64,000 nucleotides of DNA from Scortum barcoo (taxonomy: Eukaryota > Chordata > Actinopteri > Centrarchiformes > Terapontidae): contig CM041553.1 in the NCBI GenBank assembly GCA_023238725.1, positions 9,385,001 to 9,449,000 of the forward strand, read 5' to 3'. Made by a program: the position numbers and the translations under genes. The stretch's first letter is position 1. The number at the start of each line of letters is the position of its first letter. Shown here piece after piece: positions 1-13,900 of the stretch. The notes under the pieces were generated by a model, which worked only from the letters and a program-made list of their open reading frames with translations, did no database searches and was not told the DNA's origin.

Positions 1-902
1 TCAAAGAAACCAGAGAAACACAAACTATAAAAGCACCTTCTTTTAGACTCACGTAGTAGTTCCTGTATTTAAAGATCTCACCTTGCTACGGTGATTTAGA
101 GGTGAAGTCAAGGTGTGGTAAATATGCCCCAACATCATCACTGTTGGGTATGGTTACAGAATTCAGAGCACAGTGAAACAACGCTTTTCATTTTGAGATA
201 ATCAAAAATATACTCTAACATGTCAGATGAAGTGATATTCTTCTGCTATAAGGTTGCAGCGGACAATGATTTTCTCCATTAGTGACTTACATTAAAATGA
301 TGGAAAGTTGAATATGGCCACAACAACTTCCAAGGTGACACAAGGAGATATCTTCACAGTGCTTGTTTAGTACAGGCAATATTAAACTTATCATAAATCA
401 AAACAGGGAAGCCAACATTTGTGATACAGGAAACAAAAATGTGTCTCTTTTCCCTGATAAATCACCTAAATGAGTATTTAATAATCAAAATGATCCACTG
501 ATCAAATATACTTATGCGAATGTGTTGCTTCGACCAGTGGTTACAGAAATATTGGATATTTAATGACAACATGGCATGTTCATTCCTCTCAACACACACA
601 CTCGTACATTAGACAGCTACTACAAGCACCAGCTGAATGGGTGTGTCCCCTCCTCTAAACTGTATTCCTTTTATCTTCAGCCATATTTAGTGCACTCCAT
701 GACAGCAAAACTCAGTGTATGAATTGTTGACAAGGCGAGGAAGGACGCCAGTGGCCTGTGCTGCGAGATGCCTGACCTCCTGGATGTCATCAGCATCACT
801 TGCTGCCACTTTCCTTTCCATGATGAATGCTTTGTATGGATTTGTGTCGCAACCTCCCAAGGCTCGAGCCTGACAGGCCCAGGAAACATGGAGGGGCTCG
901 CT

Positions 903-923
903 CACACACACACACACACACAC
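903..923. repeat. (CA)n microsatellite
   Basis: About ten uninterrupted CA units. Confidence 0.95.
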
Positions 924-1223
924 TGGAGGCTCTCTTCCCTCCGCTCTGACAGCGTGTCGTTGAGCGGTCAGATGTGATAGAAGGGGTCAAAGCGCAGCAC
1001 AGTGACAGTGACTCAGTGAGAACAACTCTGCTAGTTTCCTTTCCTGTTGTGGTAGAGACATGCTGAGATTTCCTTTCAAATAAAACAAGAACTCATCAAA
1101 GCCCACTGGCCGGTTTACAGTCTGTGGAGACCACCCATTTGATCCACAGTCCACATGGGTCCATACTGTTGTCCAGGAAGTCTTGCCCAGAGAGCAGCTT
1201 TTAGGACTTGAACACTGCCAGTG

Positions 1224-1243
1224 TTTTTTTTTTTTTTTTTTTT
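1224..1243. repeat. poly-T tract, 20 bases
   Basis: An uninterrupted run of T. No retrotransposon body is recognised next to it. Confidence 0.9.
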
Positions 1244-4200
1244 AAAGAAAATAGTTCCTTTATCTGTCTCTAGATGTTTAACCTCTAGATGTGTCCCAGC
1301 TTTGTCGAGTGTCTGTTTTAATCAGGGTGGACTGCTAACTTGATTGGTTAATGATCTAAAGTATAACGAGCGTTTGGACATCAGTCCTTGCTGGCATCTC
1401 TGCTATATTTCACTGATAAGACACTGTCTTCCATTCAGCTTCTTTTCACAGAGAAGGTAAAGCACTTTTCTGTCAGCACACCACTATCTACTGGCCCGGG
1501 CAGGAGGTGGTGGTTATCCGGGTTGAGATGATGACAGGGAAGGTAGTTGACACAGTACAGGGAAATCATAAAAGCAACAATAGCGTGAAGATGTGGGAGA
1601 AGAAGTGAACTGCTAAGGCTTGTGATATTTCATATTTTTCTCAGTGTCAGCAGACCAAAAAGCAAAAGCGTCTCTGGGTGGACAGCTCATCAAGATAAGT
1701 AGCAGCTGTTATGGCGGGACCGTGGCTGAGAGGGAAGAGGACAGCATTAGTAATATAATGCTGTGAATGCCTCTTTATGTGCATATAAGGTGTAATATAT
1801 AGGCTGTGTGACACTACTGAACCATTTCTATTAGTATAGCAGTGCTACAGATGATCCCACTGTCTAATCCTGGTTCATCTCTGCGATTCATATAACCACA
1901 AAGCTGTGAAACACACCTTAGTTTTGTCATTTTCCTCACCTGGTCCCAGCTTTCATCTCAGCAGAATGTACTTTGCAAAACACAGAGGGAAATGCCAAAA
2001 GTCCAAGTGGTCAGAGGTTTCTTCAGCCAATGAAACATCTAAATGCCAGTATCCTTTTAATGCGCAGATGTGGGCGTCTTTACCCTTGACTGACCTTTGA
2101 GGCCACTCGGCCTCAGTAACCGGCCCTCACTTTGATACAGAGCTGCTCGTCCATTGTTGGTTTGTTCTCTTTTCTCTGTTTCTGGAGCCCTAAGGTGAAT
2201 GAAAAGGCCTTTTGTGGGGGCCGGTTGTTTGTGTGGTAACCCTGTGCTCAGGCTCCGACCTGTGTGGTGGAACAACATAAGAGGCCCGTGGGATACTGGT
2301 GGGATGAGTCTATTTCATAACTCCTCTGTCTTCTTGTGAAATCGAGGCTAGAAGCGATGCTTTTAGGTCTCTTACTGAACCTAGGGGTTACTTTAGGGCT
2401 ACAAATCCAACTTTAGATCATCGGATGAACACAATTTATTGTCCTTTACAGGCAGTGGGAAGCACTTGCATATGGGGAGGGGTTTCTTCGATGCCTGTGA
2501 TCTTTTTTAAACGTCTCTGCTTTGAATAAGACATGAAGCGTGCATAAAGTGAAGCATATGCAGCTGCAGAATCCTGCTTCATGCCCCTCACTGTTGCCTT
2601 CATCCCCGCTCTCACTTTCTATCTCACTTTTATGTCTGTTTTTGCCCCGCTGTCTCAGTTTCTCCCTCTTTTCTGCTGGGGTGGGGTCGCCACATGCACT
2701 GAGTGTTTGTTTGGAGTTGCCATAGTAACTCATGTGAATGTGAGACTGTATGTGTGCTCATGCCCCTGTGTGTATATTTGTTTGTGTGTCTCAGAGTGTG
2801 TGTGTGTGTGTCTTTGTGCTGGTGTGATGGGGCTGCGAGCTCTGCTTCATGCGTAATGACCTCATCCAGACACAGACCCCGACATATCGAATCCGTCTGC
2901 TTCCACGGATTGTGTAATGGATAGATCCCAAGCACACACACAGCAGCTCTCTGGCCAACGCCCCCTCAGTGTTGTGCCTCGTTGCTTGACCACAGACGAG
3001 TCATGGGGCCCGTACGCTCAGCAACAATAGTACAACTCCATTTGACAGCAGGCACAATGTGAAAGTGCTTGATAATTTGATTTCTCATCAAGCGTAAGTG
3101 TGGAATTAGATTTATTTGTGGGGAATTCTATTCAGAAAAGGGCAAAGAAAGTTCATGAACTGCCTGTGAACCCTCGATCTTTAATGCTCTTCATCAAACG
3201 CATGAAGTGTATTTCACTGTTTCATGTTGTTACGAAACCGCTCCCTACTCCCACCTTATCACCCAGGGTCAAACACTTGACGTTCCTCAGCCGCTAATCT
3301 CGGATAGTGTGAAAATGTGGAACACAGCCCAACTGTTGAGTTGCATTTATTACAGCTGAGAGTCAAGTCCGTGGAAAGAAATATTTTTCCGTGTGGAAAA
3401 GAATGCTACTTTCTCTGAGGGGAAAAGTTCTGCTTCGTTGCGCAAAGATTTCTGGAAGATCTATTTTCCCCCAAAGCATAAACGTACATAGTTATTAAAG
3501 GCCTCATTATTGATCCGCCATGTGACTGTGGTCTTCCATGAGAAGGCTGTATTCAGTGTAAAAAGGGCACATTCACAAACACCGCCACAGTGCATGCTCA
3601 AGTAGATGGATCATTGCTGCTGCATTCAGTTTGGTTCATTGGTTGTTCCTCAAAAATCTTTCAATTTTGACCACTTTTGCACTCTCTGTTCTCAATAAAG
3701 CCAAGAAAAATAAATCGACCGATTGACTACTTTTCTATCACATGCAGCTTTTCGCGTTTGATTTCATATTGGAGTGAATGAAAAACTGATTTGAGTCAGT
3801 TTTCAAACCATTCTGAGTGGTTGTTACGAGGAATCAGGGATTACAACCAACATCAACTCAAGTGACAATACACAAATCCCACCAAAGCCAGTGTTGTGCC
3901 GCATGGATAATTTGCCTATCCGTTCCCACATGTCAGTTCAAGCAAAGTGTGTGCTCACCTGGCGCAGACATGGGCTCAGATTGGCATGGAGGGATTGGCA
4001 CAGAAACCATTTGCCGTGGAAATGAACCGCTAAGCTTTACGGCGCCACAAACTTCCTCCCTCAAAGCTGCAGTTGTTTGCTTTCAGTTGTCTGTTTTGGG
4101 GCATCAAAGACAAATCCCCTTTTATGATTTTATTAGATCAGATCCATTATTTAGCCCACATATTCATTTGTTCCTTAGTACACAAAATGAAACTTTTCAT

Positions 4201-5379
4201 TCCAATGTGAAATATCTGCTATAATAGTGACACACAGTCCTTCATTCTGCCGCTTTTGCCTTTGAGACTGCCAAAAAATAACTCAATTATCTGTTGCAAA
4301 TCCAGGACAGAAGTATATTCTTGTCCTTTACTGTAGGGAGTCTATATCAGCTCCTGCAGCATAGAGAAGGATCTCTCCAGGGGGTTTTGTAAATATAAAA
4401 AAAGCTTACAAAAGGTTCCTGTGAGCAACTTTTGTGCTCAGCCAAAGAGAAACTGCAGTCTTTTGTCCATGAAAACTGGGTCTTGATTACATGGCGCAAC
4501 TTTTTTGATACATCTGTGAAAAATAACTAAACGAGCAAAATGACTGACTCACTCAAAGTTGCCAGTGGAGGAGTTAAGGATGTGAGGTATGCATAAAAAA
4601 TCTTCCTACTTATTGGAGTCATAACAGATTAGACAGGATACACCTGTGTTAACATTCACTGTGACTCACACTTTGTGAGAATATCATAATCTTTGACATC
4701 TATCATTAATAAACCAGAATTAGCCTGAGAATAACTCTTCCTTAGTATTAAAGTAATACAGTGATAGTTGTATGTGCAGCTACATGTACATTGCAAACAG
4801 AAACTGCTAATAGCTAATCTGTCTCACTTTCAGTGATGTAAGCCGTTCCATTGGTGTGTGAGATGTTAAAAAGCCATGGGTTAGAGTGAAGGCTCCTTAT
4901 GTGCTTATATGTCATGTGTGAGTGTAGTAGGCGTGCATGGCAGCAGACTTGCAGATACTAACATCAAGTTAAATGGTTTGAAGTTACCGACCAGCAATTC
5001 CAAATGTTATTTCAATTTAATAAGTAGTGCTGTAAGTTTCTGTCACACTAAATGCCACTGTGCCTTTGAGCAAAGCGGCTCAGCCAAGTGTGTTAATCAG
5101 TGGTCAGTAGTGCTGGCGTGGTTGAAGCTGTGTGTCTGAGTGATGGAGAGACTGACTGAGCCTTAGCTTGTGATTTGAATGTTAACCAGGTACCATGAAA
5201 ACCTTTTATAAAGTGTTTTTGTTTGGAGAAACAACCATGGCGTAATTAAAGAAGATAAAAAAGTCAACTTCAAAGAATCCACGTGGTTTTCTCAGTCAGG
5301 CATTGATGTTAGCAGGCTTTGATAAAATGTCAAGTAATTCACAGTGCACACAGCTCTCCTGTAAAAGTGTATTGTGTTG

Positions 5380-6052
5380 TGTAGCCATGGAGCAGCTCTG
5401 CCGTTTAGCTCCCGCCTCACTACAAAGCCCGCGTCTGGCGGCGAGGACATACGGTAGCACTTAGCAGCTACGACACCCGGCGATGGATTGTTTTTGTTTG
5501 CGTGGTTAAAGCAACAGGGTCCTGTTAAACACTGTCCGTGGCTCTGTCATTACCAGCAATAATTACAGGGTGATTAACGGCCAGCTGCATGTGTGTACGA
5601 GCACCAGAATTTATTCCTACATGTCACTTGGGTTTGTTTGTGTAATCCTTTTCAAATTGACCTAAACTGATTGAACGTCAATGTCAGAATCACTTCACTG
5701 AACAATCTCAAACCAGCTTTATGGAGTTTTTAACTGGTTAGCTGCTGGATAACACGTTTAACGGCATACAAGACTGGCAATTATAGTTTATAGTAGTTAC
5801 TCTTAATGTCACCATCAGGTCGGAGCTTTTCGCATCATCAGGCGAACCAGTGCTGCGTTTCTCTGGCTGAATTTGAGTTGCTTCAGCCGTTAAGAGAAGG
5901 TCCACCTCCGGAGCTGCCATGTGCTCTCCTCTCCTTGTAGTGAGGAGTGAAGCCGAGGAAACACGTAACTTAACGTCAGCTGAAGCACTTCCACCTTTGT
6001 CCACAGGGGCCGCCAAAATCAACACAAAGTGAAAAGTACCAGAGAGCTGCTC
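5380..6052. repeat. possible interspersed repeat with inverted internal segments
   Basis: CCTCACTACAA near the left end recurs inverted as TTGTAGTGAGG near 5935. Each lies in a GC-rich context with similar flanks. The right end (GGCCGCCAAAATCAACACAA) resembles a dispersed fish repeat I remember, but I cannot name it. It abuts the MITE at 6056, so the MITE may have inserted at its edge. Confidence 0.35.
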
Positions 6053-6055
6053 TAA

Positions 6056-6580
6056 TGGGCTTTTCCACTAGCTTTCCTACTCGGCTCGGCCTTCGCCTCG
6101 GTTTGTATGCGCGTTTCCATTACGTGTTAGTACCTGGTACCAGGTACTTTTCTAAGTACCTACTCGGCCGGGGTTCCAAGCGAGCTGAATCGAGCCGAAA
6201 ATGTGACGCGTCGGGCAGGCCACTGATCGGCCAGGGCCTGACGTCACTAGATGAGTCGGGAGAGCGACTCGTTCATAAGAGTCAACCAAGCGCCATTTTT
6301 AGAACCCGATAACTACAACGAACACGATCAGAGATGGCTGCACAGAAATCAACCCCATGGAGCAGGACGACGAGGTGCAGACATTTCTTTGTCTGGTGGC
6401 CTCCATAGTTGTTTCCGTGTTTGTGTGCGCGCATAACAAATGACGTCGCTGGAGTTTCGCCGCCGCGTTGCTATGCGACGACCCCACTCAATCTGAGGTG
6501 GTACTCTATTGTAATGGAAAACGACCTCAAAACTGAGTCGAGTCGAGTCGAGCCGAGTAGGTGCTAGTGGAAAAGGGCCA
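6056..6580. mobile_element. MITE with long terminal inverted repeats, PIF/Harbinger-like
   Basis: The left end reads TGGGCTTTTCCACTAG and the right end, inverted, TGGCCCTTTTCCACTAG. Both continue into CCTACTCGGCTCG-type sequence. The element is 525 bp and flanked on both sides by TAA (6053-6055 and 6581-6583). The 3-bp TWA duplication is typical of PIF/Harbinger elements. Inside the left part is a perfect 16-bp palindrome, TACCTGGTACCAGGTA, at 6131-6146. No transposase is encoded, so it is non-autonomous. Confidence 0.85.
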
Positions 6581-6770
6581 TAAGTGATAAACTCTGACTT
6601 AAAGCTGTGACTTTGCTGTGACTCACCTGTCTACTTGCGTTCAACCAGTTAACTTAGCTTACCTGTGGATTTGTTGGTTTCACGTTTCTGTGTACATATT
6701 AAACAAACAGGATATTATTTGTCTATTAGTGCATTTTTGAAGTGGTGGCAACAGAATTTGTTATGTTTGG

Positions 6771-6821
6771 TGGGAGCCAAGCTAGCTGTTTCCGTCTTCA
6801 TGCTAAGCTAAGATAAGCTAA
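6771..6821. repeat. fragment of an abundant percomorph repeat
   Basis: GAGCCAAGCTAGCTGTTTCC followed by ATGCTAAGCTAAG matches, from memory, the inner part of the repeat family also present at 50005-50400. Only a fragment is present. Confidence 0.5.
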
Positions 6822-9104
6822 ATGTGTATTGTCTTTCAGTGGAATCTTGGTGTGCTGTTATGCTCATAACACTGGTTTTCTATCTGTCTGTAGTTAAAAG
6901 GTCGCAAAAAAGTTAGTTTACTTGTAGAGTTTTGTGTGGTGTAATAGATAATAATTGTCAGTTTGATATACTTAAGATGTTTTTCTATGTAATTGTGCTC
7001 ACACTTTTGATATCAGGAAATACATTTATATTGGTGAAACATTCATTAATATTGCAATGTAATGTTTAACACTAATTTGTGATATGTTCATGGTACGATG
7101 AGAGGATACAGCTTTAAAGTGTCGGCCTTTAATGACCTTTGATGGAGATGAATCCAGCTTTTATTTTCTACAAATGTAAGTCTTTTTTCACACTTACTTG
7201 TTGTTTGTTACAGCTTTTTTTCTCCATGCTTCATGGGGCTATTTAGAAAGTATTAAAAGTAAAGTAAAGTATTGACTGATACTGATCAATGTGTTGTCAG
7301 TGTTTTCCGCCACACCAGAGACGCACATGCACACACATTCTCCGGGTTTGAAGGTCATTAGCTTCTTTCATGCTACACGCACGGCGGCGTCCAGTGCCGA
7401 AGATAAAAGTGGGCGACCATCCCCCTTACACGGCTTTGATTCAGAGGAACTGGCCTGTGGGTTGTGAAGCTACAAAGCACTTTTTTTGTCTCCTGAAGGT
7501 TTGTGTGTGTGTCGCAGCACTTTGACTTTCATGTCACAATTTCATTGAAGAGTCATGCAAGTGAGTACCAAATGTGGACTCTGTGATAGAGTTGGTTCTC
7601 ATTAGCTTCAAAAAGGTAATATCTGCTTCGAACTTCTAAGCTGTCCCACACAGTTATAGCCCATGCTTCAAGGTGTTTCCGGCCATTTTGCACTTAAGCT
7701 TGACATGAAATTTCTTGTATTTTATGGAGTTTTTGTCATATTAAGTTTGGTCCTTCTGGCTTCTTGAAAATACAACAACTACAGTTCAACCTGGACTGCT
7801 GAACATGTAGATCTATCTAACTTTATAAATATGCTTCTTTCCGTGTTTCTTTTCCCATTCACATTCATTTTACATTTTATGAGGCAAAATAAACATTAGT
7901 GGATCCAACGGCAGAATGCAAACCTGCTGAATACAAAAATATGAAAACATGTATTGACAACTAAAGGAAGTGATATTATTGTAAACGTTTGTCGTCCTTT
8001 TGTGTTGACTTAAGGCATGTATGGCATTCTCTTGTCTTGACAACAGGGACTGGAAAAGGTGTGTGTGTGTGAGGTTATCTGATATGTCGCTTGCTGCTTG
8101 ATTGCAAAGGGAATGACGGCTGTCCTCAGGTAGGCTGTTTAGAATAGTTCTAGGGCCATTACAGTGAACCTGCTAACCTGAACACTGCAGTGTGTGACAG
8201 GCTTTTCAATGAACTGTAACTCTTAAAATTTTGCGAGCAATATTGAATGTTTTAGTTTCAACTCCCACCTGCCTTTCTTTCAGACATGCTAAGGCATTGT
8301 AATGTGATGTGGCACTGTGTACTGGAAGCTAACTTTTGTTAAAGCATTCACTGAATTCCTCCACTGTCCATTTGTAACAGGAAACAAAATTATACCTGCA
8401 TGAGATTTTAAACTGCAACTTGTCTCAACCCATTTATTTTCTCACCAAGAAGATAAGAAAAGATGAGTTTTGTTATTTATGCTATGAAATGTGCAACCAG
8501 TGCTGCTCCAAACATCCACAGTACTTAAAATGTCACACGTAGTTACATGTAAAGAGGCGTTGTCCACGGCTGGTCTGGTAGCTCTAGAGACAGCTCAAAA
8601 TCACATTTATACCGTAGATTTCAATACATTTAGGAACCAGTGTGCAAGGTGTCATTCATTTCGTTCTTTCAGCAGCCAGTGTTTATATCCCTGTGGAGAA
8701 AAAATCAGGCTTGACAGGTGAGTCACAGTTAATTTTGGATCCTAAATGAACATCCATGAAAAGTTTCTATTTATGCTCTAAATTTCCTGCAGACAAACAC
8801 AGTTTGCCATAACCAATCTGTCACTGAGCTGCTTTTCGTTCAACTTGACCTGGAATAGCACATTTGACCGCGGCGACGGCTGGGCGGTGGCTCCTCAGTC
8901 ACTTCCAGGCCTCGTTTCACCTCCATCAACTGAGGAAACGAAGGAGTAACAACAACCCCTTACAAAATATACACACACAAACACTCTGTTTCCGTGCTCT
9001 CTCGCTCCCTTCTGTCTCTATGGAAGTCTGTTATCTCTCTACCTGAACCTTGAAGCAGAGGCAGACTTCCCTGGTCACGGTTCAGTACATCCCTGTAATG
9101 GTGC

Positions 9105-9125
9105 GTGTGTGTGTGTGTGTGTGTG
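9105..9125. repeat. (GT)n microsatellite
   Basis: About ten uninterrupted GT units. Confidence 0.9.
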
Positions 9126-10055
9126 CGTCTTCTCCTTGCTAAGTAACACAGCTGCCAAGACAGTGACAGCATTGTTCCCGGTGAGCGCTCCAGGAAGTGA
9201 ATCTGAACACATTTCAGTGCGTTAAACATTAGCTGCTCACTAAATGCCCCTTAAACCTCAAACATTGATTAGAGGCTACTTAGGATCACTCCTGTACAAG
9301 TGTAAAACCAGACAGGCTGTTAAGAGCCAAGTAAACAAAGGAGTGGTATCTTTACAGGTTGTCTTGTGGTGTTGGTGTTTTTGTGTACACTAGCTGATGT
9401 GACATTGGACTTTTTTTTAAGCCATACAGGGTTAAATTATGAACAGGATGAAAGATGCTACACTGCACTGCAACGTAGCAGCAAAAGGTTTTCCCACAGA
9501 GTCCGCTCCTACAATATTGTATCCAGGATTATCAAACTTTTTATGGTTATCATGGCAGCAAACTCAGTGTGCAGTTAAGGTCCTCCTTGGCAGATGTGAA
9601 CGTCTCGACCTTCTTTGTGGGGCCTCCTCGTCCTGAATCTTTCCTGCAGCTCGACTCGTGGTGCAAACATGAAGTCATATATGAACCGACAAGCTGTTGC
9701 CAAGTGTTATTTCTGAGGCCATCGCGTGGCTTTCTGCTGTCCTCCAGGAATCGACTTGACCACCTTGTCATGTTGACAAATGGTGTTTGAAGACAAAGTA
9801 GTCAAAACAAGTTTTGTGAGAAGAGACTTCTCTGATGTCAGCGGGGTCGCCTCACAACCACCAACTGAAAGACTTTTATTTTCTTAAGCATTACCGCATC
9901 TGACAATTTCCCACCATGGGCTCTCCAACACCGGTCGGTTATTTTTCTGTTTTTTTTGGGGGGTCCCAGTAATGAGCTCAAGTGTTTGTACATTCCTGAA
10001 CGGTTTGCATCAGTGAACGTGCCTCCATCGCTCCTCTCCAGTTACTGCTTGGCGT

Positions 10056-10099
10056 TTGGTGGGAAGTGCTGACAGAACGCTGACGGCACTTCCCACCAA
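10056..10099. repeat. perfect inverted repeat, 14-bp arms, 16-nt loop
   Basis: TTGGTGGGAAGTGC (10056-10069) is exactly complementary to GCACTTCCCACCAA (10086-10099). The stem is too short for a standard microRNA precursor. Its function is unknown. Confidence 0.9.
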
Positions 10100-10865
10100 T
10101 AAATGGATACCAGCAGACGCTCAGGTCTTCCCCTCTGTTGTGTTTTGTTTTTGTCTGCAGCTTATCACAGGAGGTCAAGGAGGGGGTGACTTGTACAGAA
10201 ATATGGGATTACTTAGGAGCACTGTGGTGTGCAAAACGCTCGTTAATCATCCAACTTGATAACAGTTGCGTGGAGACGGCAGAGTATCAAGCACGCATTC
10301 GACCGCCTGGGTTTAGTCCAGCCTTGTCTGTAATGTGTCACATGAGTCAACCTAAAGCAATAACAGTAATTTGGGTTTCTACAGGGTCATGATTAGCTAT
10401 TGTTAAAAGACAAGGCTGCTGTTACGCACTGACACACAGCTGCCTGGACGCTGTCCTGTGACCGTCCCACTTGGATGGATTCCTTTTGCTGTAGCCGTCT
10501 CATTGCACTCATTGTACAGGCCAAACAAATATACAGGTAAGTTTTTTTAAACAGTTTTGTGGTTCGTGTTTGACAGCTTGGCAAATTCCAAGGTTAGGAT
10601 CCTTCCTAAGTTTTGTCATTTCAGATGGTGCTCGAGAATTACAGTCCAGTTGTTGTATTTCAGAGTGGGTATTCAAAACGGTAAAAAGAGAGTAAAATTA
10701 TTAGTCATATGAGTGCTTTTGTGGTCCAACCATATGCTTTACTAACTGCCCGGTACATGAGCAGCAGGCACTACCAATCCCACAGTTTTTAGAGCGTAAT
10801 GTCTTCATGTCTTTACCTGTGTTTAGGATTTGTTTAGAAGTGGCAGCATTCAGTATTGTACAGAA

Positions 10866-10961
10866 GTGTGTGTGTGTGTGTGTGTAGAGCTCTGTTTCCC
10901 TGAGTCAGGCCTGGCAGTGGCACTAGATGGTGTGTGTGTGTGTGTGTTTGTGTGTTTTGTT

Positions 10962-10995
<34 letters not shown>
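10866..10995. repeat. compound (GT)n microsatellite in two blocks
   Basis: A GT block at 10866-10885 and an interrupted GT/GTTT block at 10930-10995. Alternating purine-pyrimidine of this length can form Z-DNA. Confidence 0.9.
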
Positions 10996-10996
<1 letters not shown>

Positions 10997-13900
10997 GGAA
11001 GTTGGGTATAAAGTGCTGAGTGATGCACCAACATCCAGGAGGAGGGCGGTGGCAGCAGTGTTGATGGTGGACAGAGATCAGGCTGCTTTCTGTACTTGGC
11101 ATATTCGCTGCAAGTAGATGAGAATACCGTGTGCAGACTCACCCAGCACTGCAGGCGATACAGAAAAACCTGATATTGGACCAAAAGCAACTGAGCCTGC
11201 AAATAATTGCAAAGGGATATGTTACTTAATTGTCATGAACAAGAAGAGTTCAAAATAAAAACTTAATTAAACTTCATAAAACAATTTACTTAACACACAC
11301 ACAGAAAACTAATAATGTAACTATCACCAGATTATGGATCCATTATTATCGATATCCAGTGTTATGTGCCAGCGGATGTTGATTCCAGTCAGTCAGACGA
11401 TGCTGCAGATTTTACTGATTAGCTTACCTTCACCCCAACTGTTGAAACTAATCAATGAGATCTGCTCTGTCAGCATTTAGTTGGACTGAAAATCTTCAGA
11501 CTCTCTCCACTGTTTGTGTATTTCTGCTCAACTATTTCTCCTCTTTTTCCAGAAATACTGTGTGTTTATTGCACTAAAACAATGTTTTTTTTTAAGGACG
11601 CTGCTGCAGAGGATGATTCTCAATCTGAAATAAACAGTCTGCCCTAAGCAGCTTAATACAAATATGGGTATTTTCTATATGCACTGCTCATAATGTACTT
11701 TTACGGACAGTAGCGCAAATAATTCCCAAGATCTTATTATTGTTTATGTGGAGGACAGAGTTTGTGGGGAAAGACACTAAGTCATGTGGCGGCTGCAGGA
11801 TGATAGCTCTTGTTTGTTGGTATAAACCAGCTGCAGCCCCCTGAGCAAACTCTCTGATTTCCTCCACATGCATGTGATGCCATTTAGAGGAATCAGCTTG
11901 TTATACGTAGCCAGCAGCTCCCAGCCAGCCCCTGTCTATGAAATACATAAAACAGTGCGTGTGTGCGCGCGTGGTCCCGCATGTCCACAGTGTCAGTCAG
12001 CCTCATCACTAGCTGTACAATCTTCCACCTCGACTGTAAAGATAAGCTCAGAACAGTGTGTTTGTGTGTGTGTGGGCTTGCATGAATGAATGACTGTGTA
12101 TGTGAGTGTTCCTGGCAAAAGGTCAATGCAGTGGATAATGGGATCAAATTTAATGGCATAGCCTGGTAAAGATAAAAAATTGTGCACTAATGCTTCACAA
12201 TATAGTAAATTAAAAGTTTTTACTATTTTTATATACATTTTTACTTTTATTAAAACCACATGCAAATCCATTGTGCTATGCTGATTAAAATGTTTTAGAA
12301 TTATAATCTTTCTTTCATTTTATACTCAAGATGAGGAACAATCAGAAAAAGAGCATTTGAGAATTTGTTCAAATCATGAAAAGTAGTGTGCCGTTATTTA
12401 GAATCATTGCTCCCAGTGGTGTTTTAAACAGCGTGTAGTTTCACTGTGTGACAGTTTCACCTCTGAGTTGTTTACTGCCACATGTCAATCATAATCTCAT
12501 TTTAACTGTTGGCTCAGAGCCACTGAGAGACATACTACACATACCTGATCATTAACAATCATCCCACACGTGGGGTTTTAATCTCCATTAACTTATTATT
12601 TATATATCCTTATGACATACATGATTATTTTCAGTTATTTCCTCATACACTTTGCTCAACATCAAACCTAACAAGCACAAGTCTTCAACCACTGTGTATT
12701 ACAATGTGGAAAACATCATACTTTAACAGCCATGGATGCTGGTTGAAATGTTATCAGAAGGAAATTCAGATTCAGATTTCACAAAAGAATGAAGTTTGTG
12801 TCAAGTTTCGGCCGGTTTTCAACTTCAGCTCAGGTCATGAGATGGGTTTGGCTTGCCATCTGTGGCCACAGTGTTATTACAGTTTCTCTTCCAGGAGCCC
12901 AAACAAGAGCTTCTTATCATTGAATCTATCAGATGATGGCAGTCAGTGTGAACTGCAGCTCTTTATTACCCGAAAGCTCTTGGCCAAAAACCTTTGGCAT
13001 TAAAACCTGAAGATCCACTCGCATAAATTGGGAGTTATGTTTTATGAGTTCAGTGCCAAAGATAGTACACATGCTTTTACAAGACAGTTCAAGGTTAAAA
13101 TGAATCTCACTGAGAGACACTTTTACTAATTCACACCAGCACTGTTTCTTACGCTGAGCCAGGAAATAGAGCACCTGTATCCTGGATATTTTACACATTT
13201 AGATGTTATTAGATGATTTTAATCAAAGCAAAAGTTCCTATAGTTGGCTCTTATTTATCACATCTGCGTACACAATCTGTTTTTTCAGTAATTAAATCTT
13301 AAACAATCTGAACAAATGTGACATAGTGTATGTAAGATATCCACATGTAAATTTACCCAACATTCGAGGTGAAGCTTAATACTGTGAAATCAAATAACGC
13401 TCATGACTTGGCTGACAGTGTGCTTGCCGCCTGTTTGTTTTTCTTCTGCATGTGTGACTTTGAATTGTGTTTCTTAGGCGGTTCAGTCGTCTGCGGCTCA
13501 GCGTCGTCTCCACAGGGTGGGTTTAGATTGTGGGTTTGTTTTTTTTTTTTTTGCAGTTGTGTAACTTAAGTTCATTTCCTGTTTTGGGGAATCAACAGGT
13601 GGAGAAACGTCCATGTCCTCACTGTGCATCCTGAAGTGTACTCAAAACTATTTTTACACAGTTTTCCATCCTTACAGTCAAATTTTACTAAAATGCTTTA
13701 AGGCCAATGGACAATTAAAAGATCAAACTTACAGCTGGGCTGAGTAACTCACTATTCACTATACTTTATCAGTGCTATCAATTCCCATCAATTTTATTGT
13801 TTTATATGTGATTTTGCATTTGCATTATTGTGAGTTTAATATGTATAATGAAAATATTTGTATTGGTATGGAACTGATGACTTACCCATGTCACCTTGGT

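Larger units (their letters stand above)
1..5379. other. upstream DNA, no gene recognised
   Basis: I see no exon-like conserved reading frame on either strand. The open frames are short and overlap simple repeats. It holds a CA repeat (903-923), a T20 run (1224-1243) and a GT-rich stretch around 2797-2815. It is either upstream of add3 or within a long 5' intron. Confidence 0.6.

Noticed and set aside
3690..3715. AATAAA signals in upstream DNA
   Set aside because: No gene upstream on either strand is recognised, so these are likely chance hexamers.
3817..4224. 135-codon open frame on the + strand
   Set aside because: No recognisable domain and no coding-like residue pattern or splice context. 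Consistent with chance in AT-leaning DNA.
10830..11202. Cys-Val rich + frame and Thr-His rich - frame
   Set aside because: Produced by the GT repeats at 10866-10995.
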